From an uncultured Caulobacter sp. (GTDB taxonomy: Bacteria; Pseudomonadota; Alphaproteobacteria; Caulobacterales; Caulobacteraceae), in assembly GCF_947036865.1 (NCBI RefSeq), contig NZ_CAMQSF010000002.1:124001-188000 (forward strand): 64,000 nucleotides of DNA, read 5' to 3'. Position numbers and translations under genes: made by a program. The notes below the pieces were generated by a model. It saw nothing but the letters and a program-made list of their open reading frames with translations, did not search any database and was not told the origin of the DNA. Shown piece by piece: positions 45,856-58,133 of the stretch. Position 1 is the stretch's first letter; every line of letters begins with the position of its first letter.

Positions 45856-47799
45856 ATGAAGACGCTGCTGGCCGCCTCGGCCGCCATTCTGGTCCTCGGC
45901 GCCGTCGCCGCGCCCGCGTCCGCCCAAACGGTCGAGCGCCGCGAGATCGGCAATCAGATCCTGGAGAACGTGCCGGTCGCGTCACCGGCGATCCGCGAGG
46001 GTCTGGCCCGCTATCAGAACGCCCGCTCGGCGAGCTTCGACGACTGGGCCCCCGGCGGCATGATCATCACGACGCGCTTTGGCAACACCAACCAGCTGCA
46101 CGTCGTGGCCGCGCCGGGCGCCGATCGCAGCCAGATCACCTTCTATGACGAGCCCGTCGCCAGCGCCCGCGCGCTGCCGGGCGGCCGCATCCTGTTCTCC
46201 AAGGACACCGGCGGCGACGAGTGGTTCCAGCTCTTCCTGCGCGACGCCGACGGCAAGACCGCTCAGCTGACCGAGACCGGCACGCGCAATCAGTCGCCGG
46301 CCTGGTCGCGGGACGGGTCGGTCCTGGTCTGGGCGCGCGCGGTCAAGGGTTCTGCCGACTACGACGTGCTGATGCGCGATCCCTCCGGCGCGACGAAGGT
46401 GATCCACAAGGGTCAGGGTCAGGTCTCGCCGGTGGCGGTGTCTCCGGACGGCAAGACGGTCCTTCTCGCCCGCTACTTCTCGGTCAACGAGAGCAAGGTC
46501 TGGCTGCTGGACGTGGCCAGCGGCAAGCTGACCGAGCTCAATCCCCCGGCCAAGGGCAAGACGACCAAGATCGCCTACAGCGGCGGGACCTTCACGCCCG
46601 ACGGCAAGAGCGTTCTGATGCTGTCGGACGAGGGCTCGGATTTCGTCCGCCTGGTCCAGTTCGATCTCGCCACGGGCGCCAAGACCGTCCTGTCGGGCGA
46701 GCGTCCGTGGGACGTCGAGGACTTCGCGCTGTCGGACGATGGCGGGACCTTGGCCTATGTCGTCAACGAGGACGGCTACTCCAAGGTCGTCGTGCAGGAC
46801 GTCCGCGCCCGCCGCGCCTTGCCCCAGCCGGCCCTGCCGGCCGGCGTCGTCTCGGGCCTGGCCTTCTCGCCGGACGGGAGCAAGCTCGGCTTCAGCCTGG
46901 CCTCGCCGACGGCGGCCAGCGACGCCTGGAGCTGGGGCGTCAACGACGGCAAGCTGGAGCGGTGGACCACCTCGGAGCTGGGCGGCCTCGACCCCACGGC
47001 GCTGGCGACGCCGACGCTCGTGCGGTTCCCGTCCTTCGACAAGCGTTCGATCCCGGCCTTCATCTACAAGCCGAAACTGGCCGCCGGCCAAAAGGCGCCG
47101 GTGATCATCAATATCCACGGCGGTCCCGAGGGCCAGTCGCGGCCGACCTTCGACACCTTCAGCCAGCACGCGGTGGCCGAGCTCGGCGCCGCGGTGATCC
47201 TGACCAACGTCCGCGGGTCGACCGGCTACGGCAAGACCTATCTCAATCTCGACAACGCCGAAAAGCGCGAGGACTCGGTCAAGGACATCGGCGCCCTGCT
47301 GGACTGGATCAAGACCCAGCCCGACCTGGATCCCAGCCGGGTGGTGGTCTATGGCGGCTCGTACGGCGGCTACATGTCGCTGGCCGTGATGACCCACTAT
47401 TCGGACCGCATGGCCGGCGGCATCGAGATGTTCGGCATCTCGAACTTCGTGTCGTTCCTCCAGAACACCGAAGCCTATCGCCGCGACCTGCGCCGGGCCG
47501 AATACGGCGACGAGCGCGACCCGAAGATGCTGAAGGCCTTCGAGACGATCTCGCCGATGAACAGCGTCAACAAGATCACCAAGCCGATGCTGGTCATGCA
47601 GGGCTGGAACGATCCGCGCGTGCCGAAGTCCGAGTCCGACCAGGTGGTCGCCAAGCTGCGCGGTCAGGGCGTCGAGACCTGGTACGTGCAGTTCAAGGAC
47701 GAGGGGCACGGCTTCCGCAAGAAGATCAATGTCGACCGTCGCCGCGAGGTCGAGGTGCAGTTCCTGCAAAAGGTGATGGGAATTTCCCCATCCAAATAG
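45856..47799 (+). CDS. S9 family peptidase (prolyl oligopeptidase-like), exported
   Basis: 647 residues with a Sec signal peptide (MKTLLAASAAILVLGAVAAPASA). A beta-propeller-like region with TolB-type repeats (NQSPAWSRDGSVLVW, SPVAVSPDGKTVLLA, FTPDGKSVLMLSDEGS) occupies residues about 60-370; the alpha/beta hydrolase domain follows, with the nucleophile in GGSYGGY, Asp in GWNDPRVPKSES and His in DEGHGF. Cleaves small peptides, probably in the periplasm. Confidence 0.94.
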   Translation: MKTLLAASAAILVLGAVAAPASAQTVERREIGNQILENVPVASPAIREGLARYQNARSASFDDWAPGGMIITTRFGNTNQLHVVAAPGADRSQITFYDEPVASARALPGGRILFSKDTGGDEWFQLFLRDADGKTAQLTETGTRNQSPAWSRDGSVLVWARAVKGSADYDVLMRDPSGATKVIHKGQGQVSPVAVSPDGKTVLLARYFSVNESKVWLLDVASGKLTELNPPAKGKTTKIAYSGGTFTPDGKSVLMLSDEGSDFVRLVQFDLATGAKTVLSGERPWDVEDFALSDDGGTLAYVVNEDGYSKVVVQDVRARRALPQPALPAGVVSGLAFSPDGSKLGFSLASPTAASDAWSWGVNDGKLERWTTSELGGLDPTALATPTLVRFPSFDKRSIPAFIYKPKLAAGQKAPVIINIHGGPEGQSRPTFDTFSQHAVAELGAAVILTNVRGSTGYGKTYLNLDNAEKREDSVKDIGALLDWIKTQPDLDPSRVVVYGGSYGGYMSLAVMTHYSDRMAGGIEMFGISNFVSFLQNTEAYRRDLRRAEYGDERDPKMLKAFETISPMNSVNKITKPMLVMQGWNDPRVPKSESDQVVAKLRGQGVETWYVQFKDEGHGFRKKINVDRRREVEVQFLQKVMGISPSK

Positions 47800-47856
47800 G
47801 GCTTCCGAAGCTTGGCCATTGCGCTCGGCGCCGACCTCGGTCATGCACTGAGCCTG

Positions 47857-48144
47857 ATGGCTAAGCTTTCCACATCGCTCGACGACGTCTTCCTGGCGCT
47901 GACCGACCCGACCCGGCGCGCGATCCTTAGCCGCCTGGGCCAGGGTCCGGCGAGCGTGGGCGAGTTGGCCGCGCCGTTCGACATGGCTCTGACCTCGTTC
48001 ATGAAACACCTGAAGATTCTGGAGCGCGCCGGCTGGATCACCACGGCCAAGGCGGGGCGCGTGCGCACCTGCGCCATCGTCACCGAGCGCTTCGCCGACG
48101 TGGGCGCTTGGGTTTACGCCCACCGGGCGCTCTGGGAGGCCTGA
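47857..48144 (+). CDS. ArsR family winged-helix regulator
   Basis: 95 residues from ATG 47857; the frame opens earlier but the family begins with LDDVFLALTDPTRRAILSRLGQGPASVGELAAPFDMALTSFMKHLKILERAGWITTAKAGR. No metal-binding Cys cluster, so it is likely a non-metal ArsR of the kind paired with SRPBCC or other genes. The next gene is a VOC protein. The effector is unknown. Confidence 0.88.
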   Translation: MAKLSTSLDDVFLALTDPTRRAILSRLGQGPASVGELAAPFDMALTSFMKHLKILERAGWITTAKAGRVRTCAIVTERFADVGAWVYAHRALWEA

Positions 48145-48215
48145 CGTCAGGGTGACGTTGCCGCGGCGGCGAGGCCGTGCCAGGGTCCGTTTCCTATCAA
48201 AACGGGAGGCGACTC

Positions 48216-48587
48216 GTGGCCAAGCTGAACTATCTGACGGTGGGCTCGAACGATCTGGAGAAGGCCAAGGGGTTCTATGACGCCCTGCTGGGCTCGATCG
48301 GCTTTAGGCCGCTGTTCGAGCATCCGTCGGGCGGACGGCTCTATCGCGGCGATGGCTGCATGTTCGGGGTGCTGGGGCCGCACGACGGCAACCCGGCCTG
48401 TATCGGCAACGGGATGATGGGCGGCTTCGCCTTCGACACGGTCGAGGCGGTCGACGCCTTCCACGCCAAGGCCCTGGAACTGGGCGCTCAATGCGAGGGC
48501 CCGCCGGGCGAGCGGATGCCGCGCGCCTATTTCGCCTATTTCCGCGACCTGGATGGCAACAAGCTCTGCGGCTACAAGCTGGGCTGA
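48216..48587 (+). CDS. VOC family protein (glyoxalase/bleomycin-resistance fold)
   Basis: 123 residues from GTG 48216 (GGGAGG seven bases before). LNYLTVGSNDLEKAKGFYDALLGSIGF and RMPRAYFAYFRDLDGNKLCGYK are VOC-domain signatures; the first position of the usual metal ligand set is a Thr/Val rather than His, so it may be a non-metal member. Probably co-expressed with the preceding ArsR gene. No substrate can be assigned. Confidence 0.9.
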   Translation: MAKLNYLTVGSNDLEKAKGFYDALLGSIGFRPLFEHPSGGRLYRGDGCMFGVLGPHDGNPACIGNGMMGGFAFDTVEAVDAFHAKALELGAQCEGPPGERMPRAYFAYFRDLDGNKLCGYKLG

Positions 48588-48631
48588 AGCCGCGTGTGGC
48601 GTCGGCCGACGACACCGCTTAAGAACGCCGG

Positions 48632-52271
<3,640 letters not shown>

Positions 52272-52318
52272 CGCTGAGCCTTACAGCTTAGCATAGCCAG
52301 ACCTGTTTGTTCGGTAAG

Positions 52319-52360
52319 CGCCGGGCGCCCAAACGAGGGGCGACCCGGCGTTTTCTTTTT
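52319..52360 (+). terminator. Intrinsic terminator after gyrB
   Basis: Stem CGCCGGG/CCCGGCG extended by CGCCC/GGGCG with one bulged A, loop AAACGAG, then TTTTCTTTTT. The clearest rho-independent terminator in the window. Confidence 0.88.
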
Positions 52361-52480
52361 CTGAAACGTCCATTCCGGCTTGGTGGGCGCGTCCATGCGC
52401 GTCGCCCGAAGATGACGGGAGCGTCATCGTGCCAAGGTCGGGCCGATTCGCCCGAGAGTTCGCTGTGGGGCGCGTAAGGC

Positions 52481-53548
52481 ATGGAACAGGACGTCAGTCT
52501 TCGTCCGGAACGGATCCTGGACCTCTCGGAGCGGCTGTCCGCCGTGGCGGGCGCCAAGATCGGCGAGATCGCCAGGGTCAACCGCGCGGCCAAGATGCTC
52601 GCCATCAACGCCTTGATCGTGGCCGCTCGCGCCGGGGAGGCGGGCAAGGGCTTCGCCATCGTGGCCGAGGAGTTCAAGAAGATCTCCACCGAGATCGACG
52701 CCGTCGCCGCGGCGTTGGAGAGCCAGGTGCGGGCCGATCTCGATGAGCTGTCGGCGATCGGCGGGGCCATCCTGGGGCATATGCGCGGTCAGCGGCTGGC
52801 GGACCTGGCCCTGAACGCCATCGAGATCGTCGACCGAAATCTCTATGAACGAACCTGCGACGTCCGGTGGTGGGCCACGGACTCGGCGGTCGTGGCGTGC
52901 CTGGCCGACGGCGATCCCGGGGCGGTCCGTCATGCCAGCGAGCGGCTCGGGGTGATCCTCGACGCCTACACGGTCTATCTGGACCTCTGGATCTGCGACA
53001 CCGCCGGCCGGGTGGTCGCCAACGGTCGACCCGGCCGCTATCCCGGCGTCGCCGGCCGGTCGGTCGCCGAGGCGCGCTGGTTTCAGGAAGGCCTGTGCAC
53101 CGCCAGCGGCGATGATTTCGTGGCCTGCGACATCGAACTGAGCCGCGCCTTGGGCGATGCGCCCGTCGCCACCTACGCCACCGCCATCCGCGAGGGCGGC
53201 CAGGCCCAGGGCAAGGTCCTGGGCGTCCTGGGCGTGCATTTCGACTGGCGCCCGCAGGCTCAGGCCGTGGTCGAGGGCGTGCGGCTGACCGCCGAGGAGC
53301 GAGAGCGCTCACGCGTCCTGTTACTTGATCAAAAGGGCCGAGTATTGGCGGCTTCGGACGGCAAGGGCGTCCTGAGCGAAATTTTCCCGCTCGATATTTC
53401 CGCTGGACCGATGGGCAGTTACGCCGACGGCGACAAGACCGTGGGCTATGCTCTCACCCCCGGCTACGAGACCTATGCCGGACTGGGCTGGTACGGGTGT
53501 CTGGTGCAAAGGCGACACACCTCGACCGAAACCGGAGTCGCGGCCTAG
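52481..53548 (+). CDS. Soluble protein with MCP signalling-tip-like segment and Cache-like domain
   Basis: 355 residues, no membrane segment or signal peptide. Residues about 20-70 include VNRAAKMLAINALIVAARAG and EAGKGFAIVAEEFKKIS, the tip of a receptor signalling hairpin, but there is no long return helix. From about 120 the protein looks like a Cache/PAS-type sensor: DLWICDTAGRVVANGRPGRYPGVAGRSVAEARWFQEGL and GVLGVHFDWRPQA. Order is the reverse of normal chemoreceptors. It may couple to CheA/CheW as a small sensor, or be a repurposed fragment. No HAMP. Between gyrB and the polysaccharide genes. Confidence 0.75.
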   Translation: MEQDVSLRPERILDLSERLSAVAGAKIGEIARVNRAAKMLAINALIVAARAGEAGKGFAIVAEEFKKISTEIDAVAAALESQVRADLDELSAIGGAILGHMRGQRLADLALNAIEIVDRNLYERTCDVRWWATDSAVVACLADGDPGAVRHASERLGVILDAYTVYLDLWICDTAGRVVANGRPGRYPGVAGRSVAEARWFQEGLCTASGDDFVACDIELSRALGDAPVATYATAIREGGQAQGKVLGVLGVHFDWRPQAQAVVEGVRLTAEERERSRVLLLDQKGRVLAASDGKGVLSEIFPLDISAGPMGSYADGDKTVGYALTPGYETYAGLGWYGCLVQRRHTSTETGVAA

Positions 53549-53910
53549 CCTTATTGGAAAAACATCACGCCACAGGATCGAACTATTTGTTCGCGCCCGA
53601 GGCGAAAACGACCAGATTCTCAGCATTAACCACGGAATCTCGTGTCGCAACATTGCCAGACGGCGTCGTACATGGTTTTTTAGCCTCAACCAAAACGCCA
53701 ATTAAATCTCTGTGTAACTGCCTTGGCGGGGCAAACGCGTCACAATCCTAGTCTATGTGGGCGTTGGCGTACTCTTTCTCGGGAAAATCGCGCCCCGGTG
53801 TGATCTTCGGGAAACGGTGTCGCCGAGAAATCGGCGAAAAGTCGTAATCTGGGCTAGAGCATTCGTTTACGTTGTCCTAAAGGGACGTCGTTCAATTGGA
53901 GGGAGCAGTC
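53549..53910. promoter_or_regulatory. AT-rich 362-bp leader region before the polysaccharide cluster
   Basis: Contains no convincing gene. It holds an inverted repeat CGAAC-TATTT-GTTCG (53579-53593), a GNRA-type hairpin CGCCGA-GAAA-TCGGCG (53821-53836), and AT-rich patches (CCAATTAAATC, ACGTTGTCC). GC is clearly below the genome level. Likely holds the promoter of the secreted-protein/barrel/wzc genes. Confidence 0.45.
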
Positions 53911-54525
53911 ATGGCTTCTAAGCGTCAGGTGATCGCGGTGGCGATCGCGTCGATGGTCGTCGCCGGCCTTTCGGTGGCCGAAAGCGCCGCCTGGGCGCAA
54001 ACGTCGCCGGCTCAGGGTTCTAATCAAGCCCAACCCACCGTCTCGCTCGCGGACCAGATCGCGTCGGCCGCCGCGGCCGCCCAGGCCGATCCGAGCTTCG
54101 CGAGCAAGACCCCGGCTCAAAAGACGGCCGCCATCAAGGCCGCCGTCGCCGCCGTGCTGGCGAGCGGCTCCTACACGACCGCGGAAATCCAGAGCGCTCT
54201 GGTGAGCGCCGTCAGCAACGGCCAACTCAGCGCCGTGATGGCCGTCTCGGTGGCGCAGGGCGTTTCGGGCTCGCTCGCTCAGAGCGTGGCTCAGTCCTCG
54301 GCGGTCTCCGCCCAACTGCAGGCGCAGGGCATCACGACCAACGTCACGACCTCTTCGGTCACGAGCGACGGCGGCGCGCCGAGCGTTCTGGTCAGCCTCT
54401 ATTCGGCGGCGAACACCAGCACCAACACGACGACGACCACGAGCTCTTCCAGCTCGACCACGACGACCACGCCGGCTCCGTACGATCCGTGCGCGGGCGT
54501 GACCGCCGCCTATTGCGGCGGCTAG
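53911..54525 (+). CDS. Secreted Ala/Ser/Thr-rich hypothetical protein
   Basis: 204 residues. A signal peptide (AVAIASMVVAGLSVAESAAWA) is followed by an Ala-rich helical region (AAAAAQADPSFASKTPAQKTAAIKAAVAAVLASG) and a low-complexity Ser/Thr tail (NTSTNTTTTTSSSS...) ending with two Cys (PCAGVTAAYCGG). No family recognised. TGGAGGGAGCAGTC gives a strong ribosome site. It lies upstream of an outer-membrane barrel and wzc, so it may be a surface or matrix component of the polysaccharide machinery. Confidence 0.72.
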   Translation: MASKRQVIAVAIASMVVAGLSVAESAAWAQTSPAQGSNQAQPTVSLADQIASAAAAAQADPSFASKTPAQKTAAIKAAVAAVLASGSYTTAEIQSALVSAVSNGQLSAVMAVSVAQGVSGSLAQSVAQSSAVSAQLQAQGITTNVTTSSVTSDGGAPSVLVSLYSAANTSTNTTTTTSSSSSTTTTTPAPYDPCAGVTAAYCGG

Positions 54526-54599
54526 GCTAAAGGACTTCTCGCGGCGGACCAGCGCGTCACGACATGCGCCGGCTGTCGCCTACTGGTGGGGATTATAAC

Positions 54600-55868
54600 A
54601 TGCGACTTCTGACGTGCTCGGCCATAGCGGCCTGTATCGCGTTGTCCGCGCCGCAATTCGCGCAGGCGCAGGACCTTGGTTCCAATTTCAAGCGCGACAA
54701 GAACGTTTCCGTTCGCCAGCGTCCCCGCCCGGATTACGAAGCGGCGGGCCAAAAGGCCGGCGGCTTCACGCTGTATCCGCGCGTGACGGTCGATCTTGAG
54801 CATAACGACAACATCTACGCCTCGGCCGTGAAGGTCAGCGATGAGATCTGGCGCGTGAAGCCGGAGCTGGCCGTGCGTTCGGACTGGTCGCGCAACGCGC
54901 TCGGCTTCTTCGCGGGCGGCAACATCATCCGCTACGGCGACAACAGCACCGAAAACGCCGAGGAATTCACCGCTTCGGCGAACGGCCGCATCGATATCGA
55001 GCGCGGCTCCAACATCACCGGCCAGGTCCAAACCCAGTCGCTGGTCGAACCGCGCACGAACCCGAGCGCTCCCCAGTCCGCCACGACGCCGGTGAAATAC
55101 AATCTGAACTCCGGGTCGATCGTCCTGACGAAGGAGTTCAATCGCCTTCGTGTCTTGGGGCGCCTGGAAGATCGCGACTACAATTACAAGGACGTCCGCA
55201 ATAAGAGCGGCGGCGTCATCGACCAGGACTTCCGGGACCGCAACGAGTTCGTCTATGGCGGTCGCGCCGAATACGCCGTGAGCCCCGACACCGCGATCTA
55301 TGTCGCGGCCACGGGCAACAAGAAGAGCTACGACACCAAGGTCGTGGGTCAGGACCGGAGCTCCGACGGCTATGTCGTGGGCGCGGGCGCCGATTTCGAC
55401 GTGTCCGAACTGGTGCGCGGCGACATCCAGGTCGGCTACATGAAGCAGTCGTACGATTACGCTCAGTTCAAGAGCATCAGCGGCTTCAACGCGTCCGGCC
55501 GGGTGGAGTGGTTCCCGACCCAGCTTACGACGGTGGGCATCAACGGCTCGCGGACCATCGAGGAATCGACGGCGCCGCGTTCGCAAGGCTTCATCTCGAC
55601 CAACATCGGGGCCTCGATCGACCACGAGCTGCTGCGGAACGTTCTGCTCTCGGCCGCCTACAGCCACGGCAACGACGCCTACAAGGGCATTGATCGCACC
55701 GACAAGCGCGACAATTTCTCGGCGACCGCCAGCTACCTGCTGAACCGCCGCGTGGGTCTGTTCCTGACCTACAACTATCTGAAGCAGGCCTCGTCGGGCG
55801 CGCCCGTCGATCGCGGCGCGTCGTTCAAGGACAACAAGCTGATCGCCTCCGTGGCGCTGCAGTTCTAA
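54600..55868 (+). CDS. Outer-membrane beta-barrel protein of the polysaccharide cluster
   Basis: 422 residues from ATG 54600. Signal peptide (LLTCSAIAACIALSAPQFAQA), a short disordered segment, then about 18 amphipathic strands (GGFTLYPRVTVDLEHNDNIYAS, ELAVRSDWSRNALGFFAGGNII, ... NKLIASVALQF) ending in Phe, the classic barrel C-terminus. Resembles the BBP2-type barrels found with Wzc-like kinases. Position suggests export of the polymer. 74 bp after the secreted protein and 45 bp before wzc. Confidence 0.85.
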   Translation: MRLLTCSAIAACIALSAPQFAQAQDLGSNFKRDKNVSVRQRPRPDYEAAGQKAGGFTLYPRVTVDLEHNDNIYASAVKVSDEIWRVKPELAVRSDWSRNALGFFAGGNIIRYGDNSTENAEEFTASANGRIDIERGSNITGQVQTQSLVEPRTNPSAPQSATTPVKYNLNSGSIVLTKEFNRLRVLGRLEDRDYNYKDVRNKSGGVIDQDFRDRNEFVYGGRAEYAVSPDTAIYVAATGNKKSYDTKVVGQDRSSDGYVVGAGADFDVSELVRGDIQVGYMKQSYDYAQFKSISGFNASGRVEWFPTQLTTVGINGSRTIEESTAPRSQGFISTNIGASIDHELLRNVLLSAAYSHGNDAYKGIDRTDKRDNFSATASYLLNRRVGLFLTYNYLKQASSGAPVDRGASFKDNKLIASVALQF

Positions 55869-55913
55869 GAACGTCCACGAAACGGCAAGGTTTGCCGATT
55901 ACTGAGAGTGGTT

Positions 55914-58133
55914 ATGGACGGCTCCGGTTTTGAAACTTCGAACGCTCCGGTGAATGACACCGGAGCGTTGTCTTTTGATCTGAACGTCGCGATCGCGACC
56001 TTCAGGCGACGCTTCCGCCTGTTCGCGGCGGTGGCGGTCGTGGTGTTCGCGGCGGTGGTGTTGTTCACCCTGCAGCAGACGCCGCGTTACACCGCGGTCG
56101 CGCAGGTGATGCTCGACGTGCGGAAGGAACAGGTCACCGACATGAGCGCGGTGCTCTCGGGTCTGCCGGCGGACTCGTCCGTCGTCGACACCGAGGTCGA
56201 GGTGCTCAAGTCGCGCTCGCTCGCCGGCCGCGTGGTCAAGGAGCTGAAGCTCGAACAGGATCCGTATTTCAACCCCTATCTCGCGGGCGGGAAGGGACCG
56301 ACGGCGTGGCTGTTCACGCTGAAGAAAGCCGCTTCGCCCACCGCGACCCAGGACCCCGCCGAACTGCAGCGTCGACGTGAGCGCATCGTCGACAATCTGC
56401 TGGGCGGCCTGAAGGTGCGTCGCGCCGGCCTGACCTATCTGATCTCGATCGAGTACACCCACGTCAATCCGAAGCGCGCGGCCGAACTGGCCAACGCCTT
56501 CGCCAATCTCTACCTGACCGAACAGCTGGAGGCGAAGTTCGACGCGACCCAGAAGGCCAATGAATGGCTGGACACCCGGGTCGCCGAACTGCGCGAGCAG
56601 GTCCAGCAGGCCGACGCCGCGGTCCAGCAGTACAAGATCGAGCACAACCTGCTCAGCGCCGAGGGCGCGACCCTGACCGAGCAAGAGATCTCGGGCCTGA
56701 ACCAGCAGCTGGCCCTGAGCCAGGCCTCGCAGGCCGAGACCGAGGCGCGCCTGAACATCGCGCGTCAGCAACTGGCCAAGGGCAGCACCGGCGAGGACGT
56801 CGGCGAGTCGCTGAATTCGCCGGTGGTGCAGCAGCTGCGCAAGCAGCGCGCCGAGAAGAGCGCCCAGGTCGCCGATCTCAGCGGTCGCTACGGCGAACGT
56901 CACCCGGATCTTCTGAAGGCCAAGCGCGAGCTGGCCGACATCGATACGCAGATCCAGGCCGAAATCCGCCGCATCATCTCCAATCTGGAAGCCCAGGCCC
57001 AGGTCGCGCGTCAGCGCACCGGTTCGGTGGCCTCGAGCGTGTCGCGTTCCAAGGGAACCCTGGCCGGCAATAACCGCGCCAGCATCGGCCTGGCCGAGCT
57101 GGAGCGGAAGTCCCAGTCGGTCAAGACGCTGTACGAAAGCCTCCTGTCTCGCTTCAAGCAGACCACGACCTCGGAAGGCATCGAGCAGGCCGACGCCCGC
57201 GTGGTGTCGCCGGCCAAGATCCCGACCGGCCCGAGCTATCCCAAGCCGTCGTTGAACCTGGCCCTTGGCCTGGTGCTGGCGCTGGGCGCCGGCGCGGCGG
57301 CGGTGGTGCTGGCCGAAATCCTGATGGCCGGCCTGTTCACCGAGGAAGAGGTCGAGCGTCGCCTGGGCCTGCCCTATCTGGGCGCGGTGCCCACGCTGGG
57401 CACCACGGTGGACGACGCCAAGACTCTGAAGGGCATGACGCCGCCGGACTACCTGCTGGCCAAGCCGCTCTCCAGCTTCGCCGAAAGCCTGCGCAAGCTG
57501 CGCGCCTCGATCCTGTTCTCCAAGGTCGGCGAGACGGTCAAGGTCATCGCGGTGACCTCGTCCCTGCCGGGCGAAGGCAAGACCACGACCACCTTCTCCC
57601 TGGCCCGCACGCTGGCGACCTCGGGCGCCAAGGTGGTGGTCGTCGACTGCGACCTGCGCCAGAGCGCCATCAGCCAGTTCCTGAAGGACACGCCGCCCGT
57701 GGGTCTGCTGGAAGTGCTGAACGGCGTCGCCACGCTGGACCAGGCGCTGATCGACGACGAAAGCGGCGCGCAGATCCTGCCGCTCGCCAAGTCCGCCTAT
57801 ACGCCTCGCGACGTCCTGGGCTCGGCGGCGATGCACCGTCTGTTGCAGGATCTGCGGAACCGCTACGAGATCGTGCTGCTGGACACCGCGCCGCTGCTGG
57901 CCATCGCCGACACCCGCATCCTAGCGCCGCACGCCGACGCCGTGGTGATGCTGGTGCGCTGGAAGAAGACGCCGGTGAAGGCCGTGCAGTCGGCTCTGGC
58001 CCTGTTGCAAGGCACGCGCGCGTTCATCGCCGGCGTGGCCCTCACGCAAATGGACCTCAAGGCCCAGTCCCGCTACGGCTACGGCGACTCCTATTATTAC
58101 TACGCCAACTACCGAAAGTACTATGCGGACTAG
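55914..58133 (+). CDS. Wzc-type polysaccharide co-polymerase and tyrosine kinase
   Basis: 739 residues from ATG 55914. Wzz-type N-terminal domain with first membrane helix (LFAAVAVVVFAAVVLF), a long periplasmic coiled coil (about 180-400), second helix (LALGLVLALGAGAAAVVLAEIL), then a cytoplasmic BY-kinase with Walker A SSLPGEGKTTTTF, Walker A' VVVVDCDLRQS, and a Tyr-rich C-terminal tail (GDSYYYYANYRKYYAD), the autophosphorylation cluster. Controls chain length and export of exopolysaccharide or capsule. Overlaps the next gene by 11 bp. Confidence 0.95.
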   Translation: MDGSGFETSNAPVNDTGALSFDLNVAIATFRRRFRLFAAVAVVVFAAVVLFTLQQTPRYTAVAQVMLDVRKEQVTDMSAVLSGLPADSSVVDTEVEVLKSRSLAGRVVKELKLEQDPYFNPYLAGGKGPTAWLFTLKKAASPTATQDPAELQRRRERIVDNLLGGLKVRRAGLTYLISIEYTHVNPKRAAELANAFANLYLTEQLEAKFDATQKANEWLDTRVAELREQVQQADAAVQQYKIEHNLLSAEGATLTEQEISGLNQQLALSQASQAETEARLNIARQQLAKGSTGEDVGESLNSPVVQQLRKQRAEKSAQVADLSGRYGERHPDLLKAKRELADIDTQIQAEIRRIISNLEAQAQVARQRTGSVASSVSRSKGTLAGNNRASIGLAELERKSQSVKTLYESLLSRFKQTTTSEGIEQADARVVSPAKIPTGPSYPKPSLNLALGLVLALGAGAAAVVLAEILMAGLFTEEEVERRLGLPYLGAVPTLGTTVDDAKTLKGMTPPDYLLAKPLSSFAESLRKLRASILFSKVGETVKVIAVTSSLPGEGKTTTTFSLARTLATSGAKVVVVDCDLRQSAISQFLKDTPPVGLLEVLNGVATLDQALIDDESGAQILPLAKSAYTPRDVLGSAAMHRLLQDLRNRYEIVLLDTAPLLAIADTRILAPHADAVVMLVRWKKTPVKAVQSALALLQGTRAFIAGVALTQMDLKAQSRYGYGDSYYYYANYRKYYAD

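Noticed and set aside
53579-53593. CGAAC-TATTT-GTTCG inverted repeat as an SOS box
   Set aside because: Half-sites face each other with a 5-base spacer, not the direct GTTC-N7-GTTC layout of the alphaproteobacterial LexA site; kept only as a feature of the leader.
53448-53751. Short open frames after the MCP-tip/Cache gene
   Set aside because: They overlap its end and the AT-rich leader, lack ribosome sites and look like random translation.
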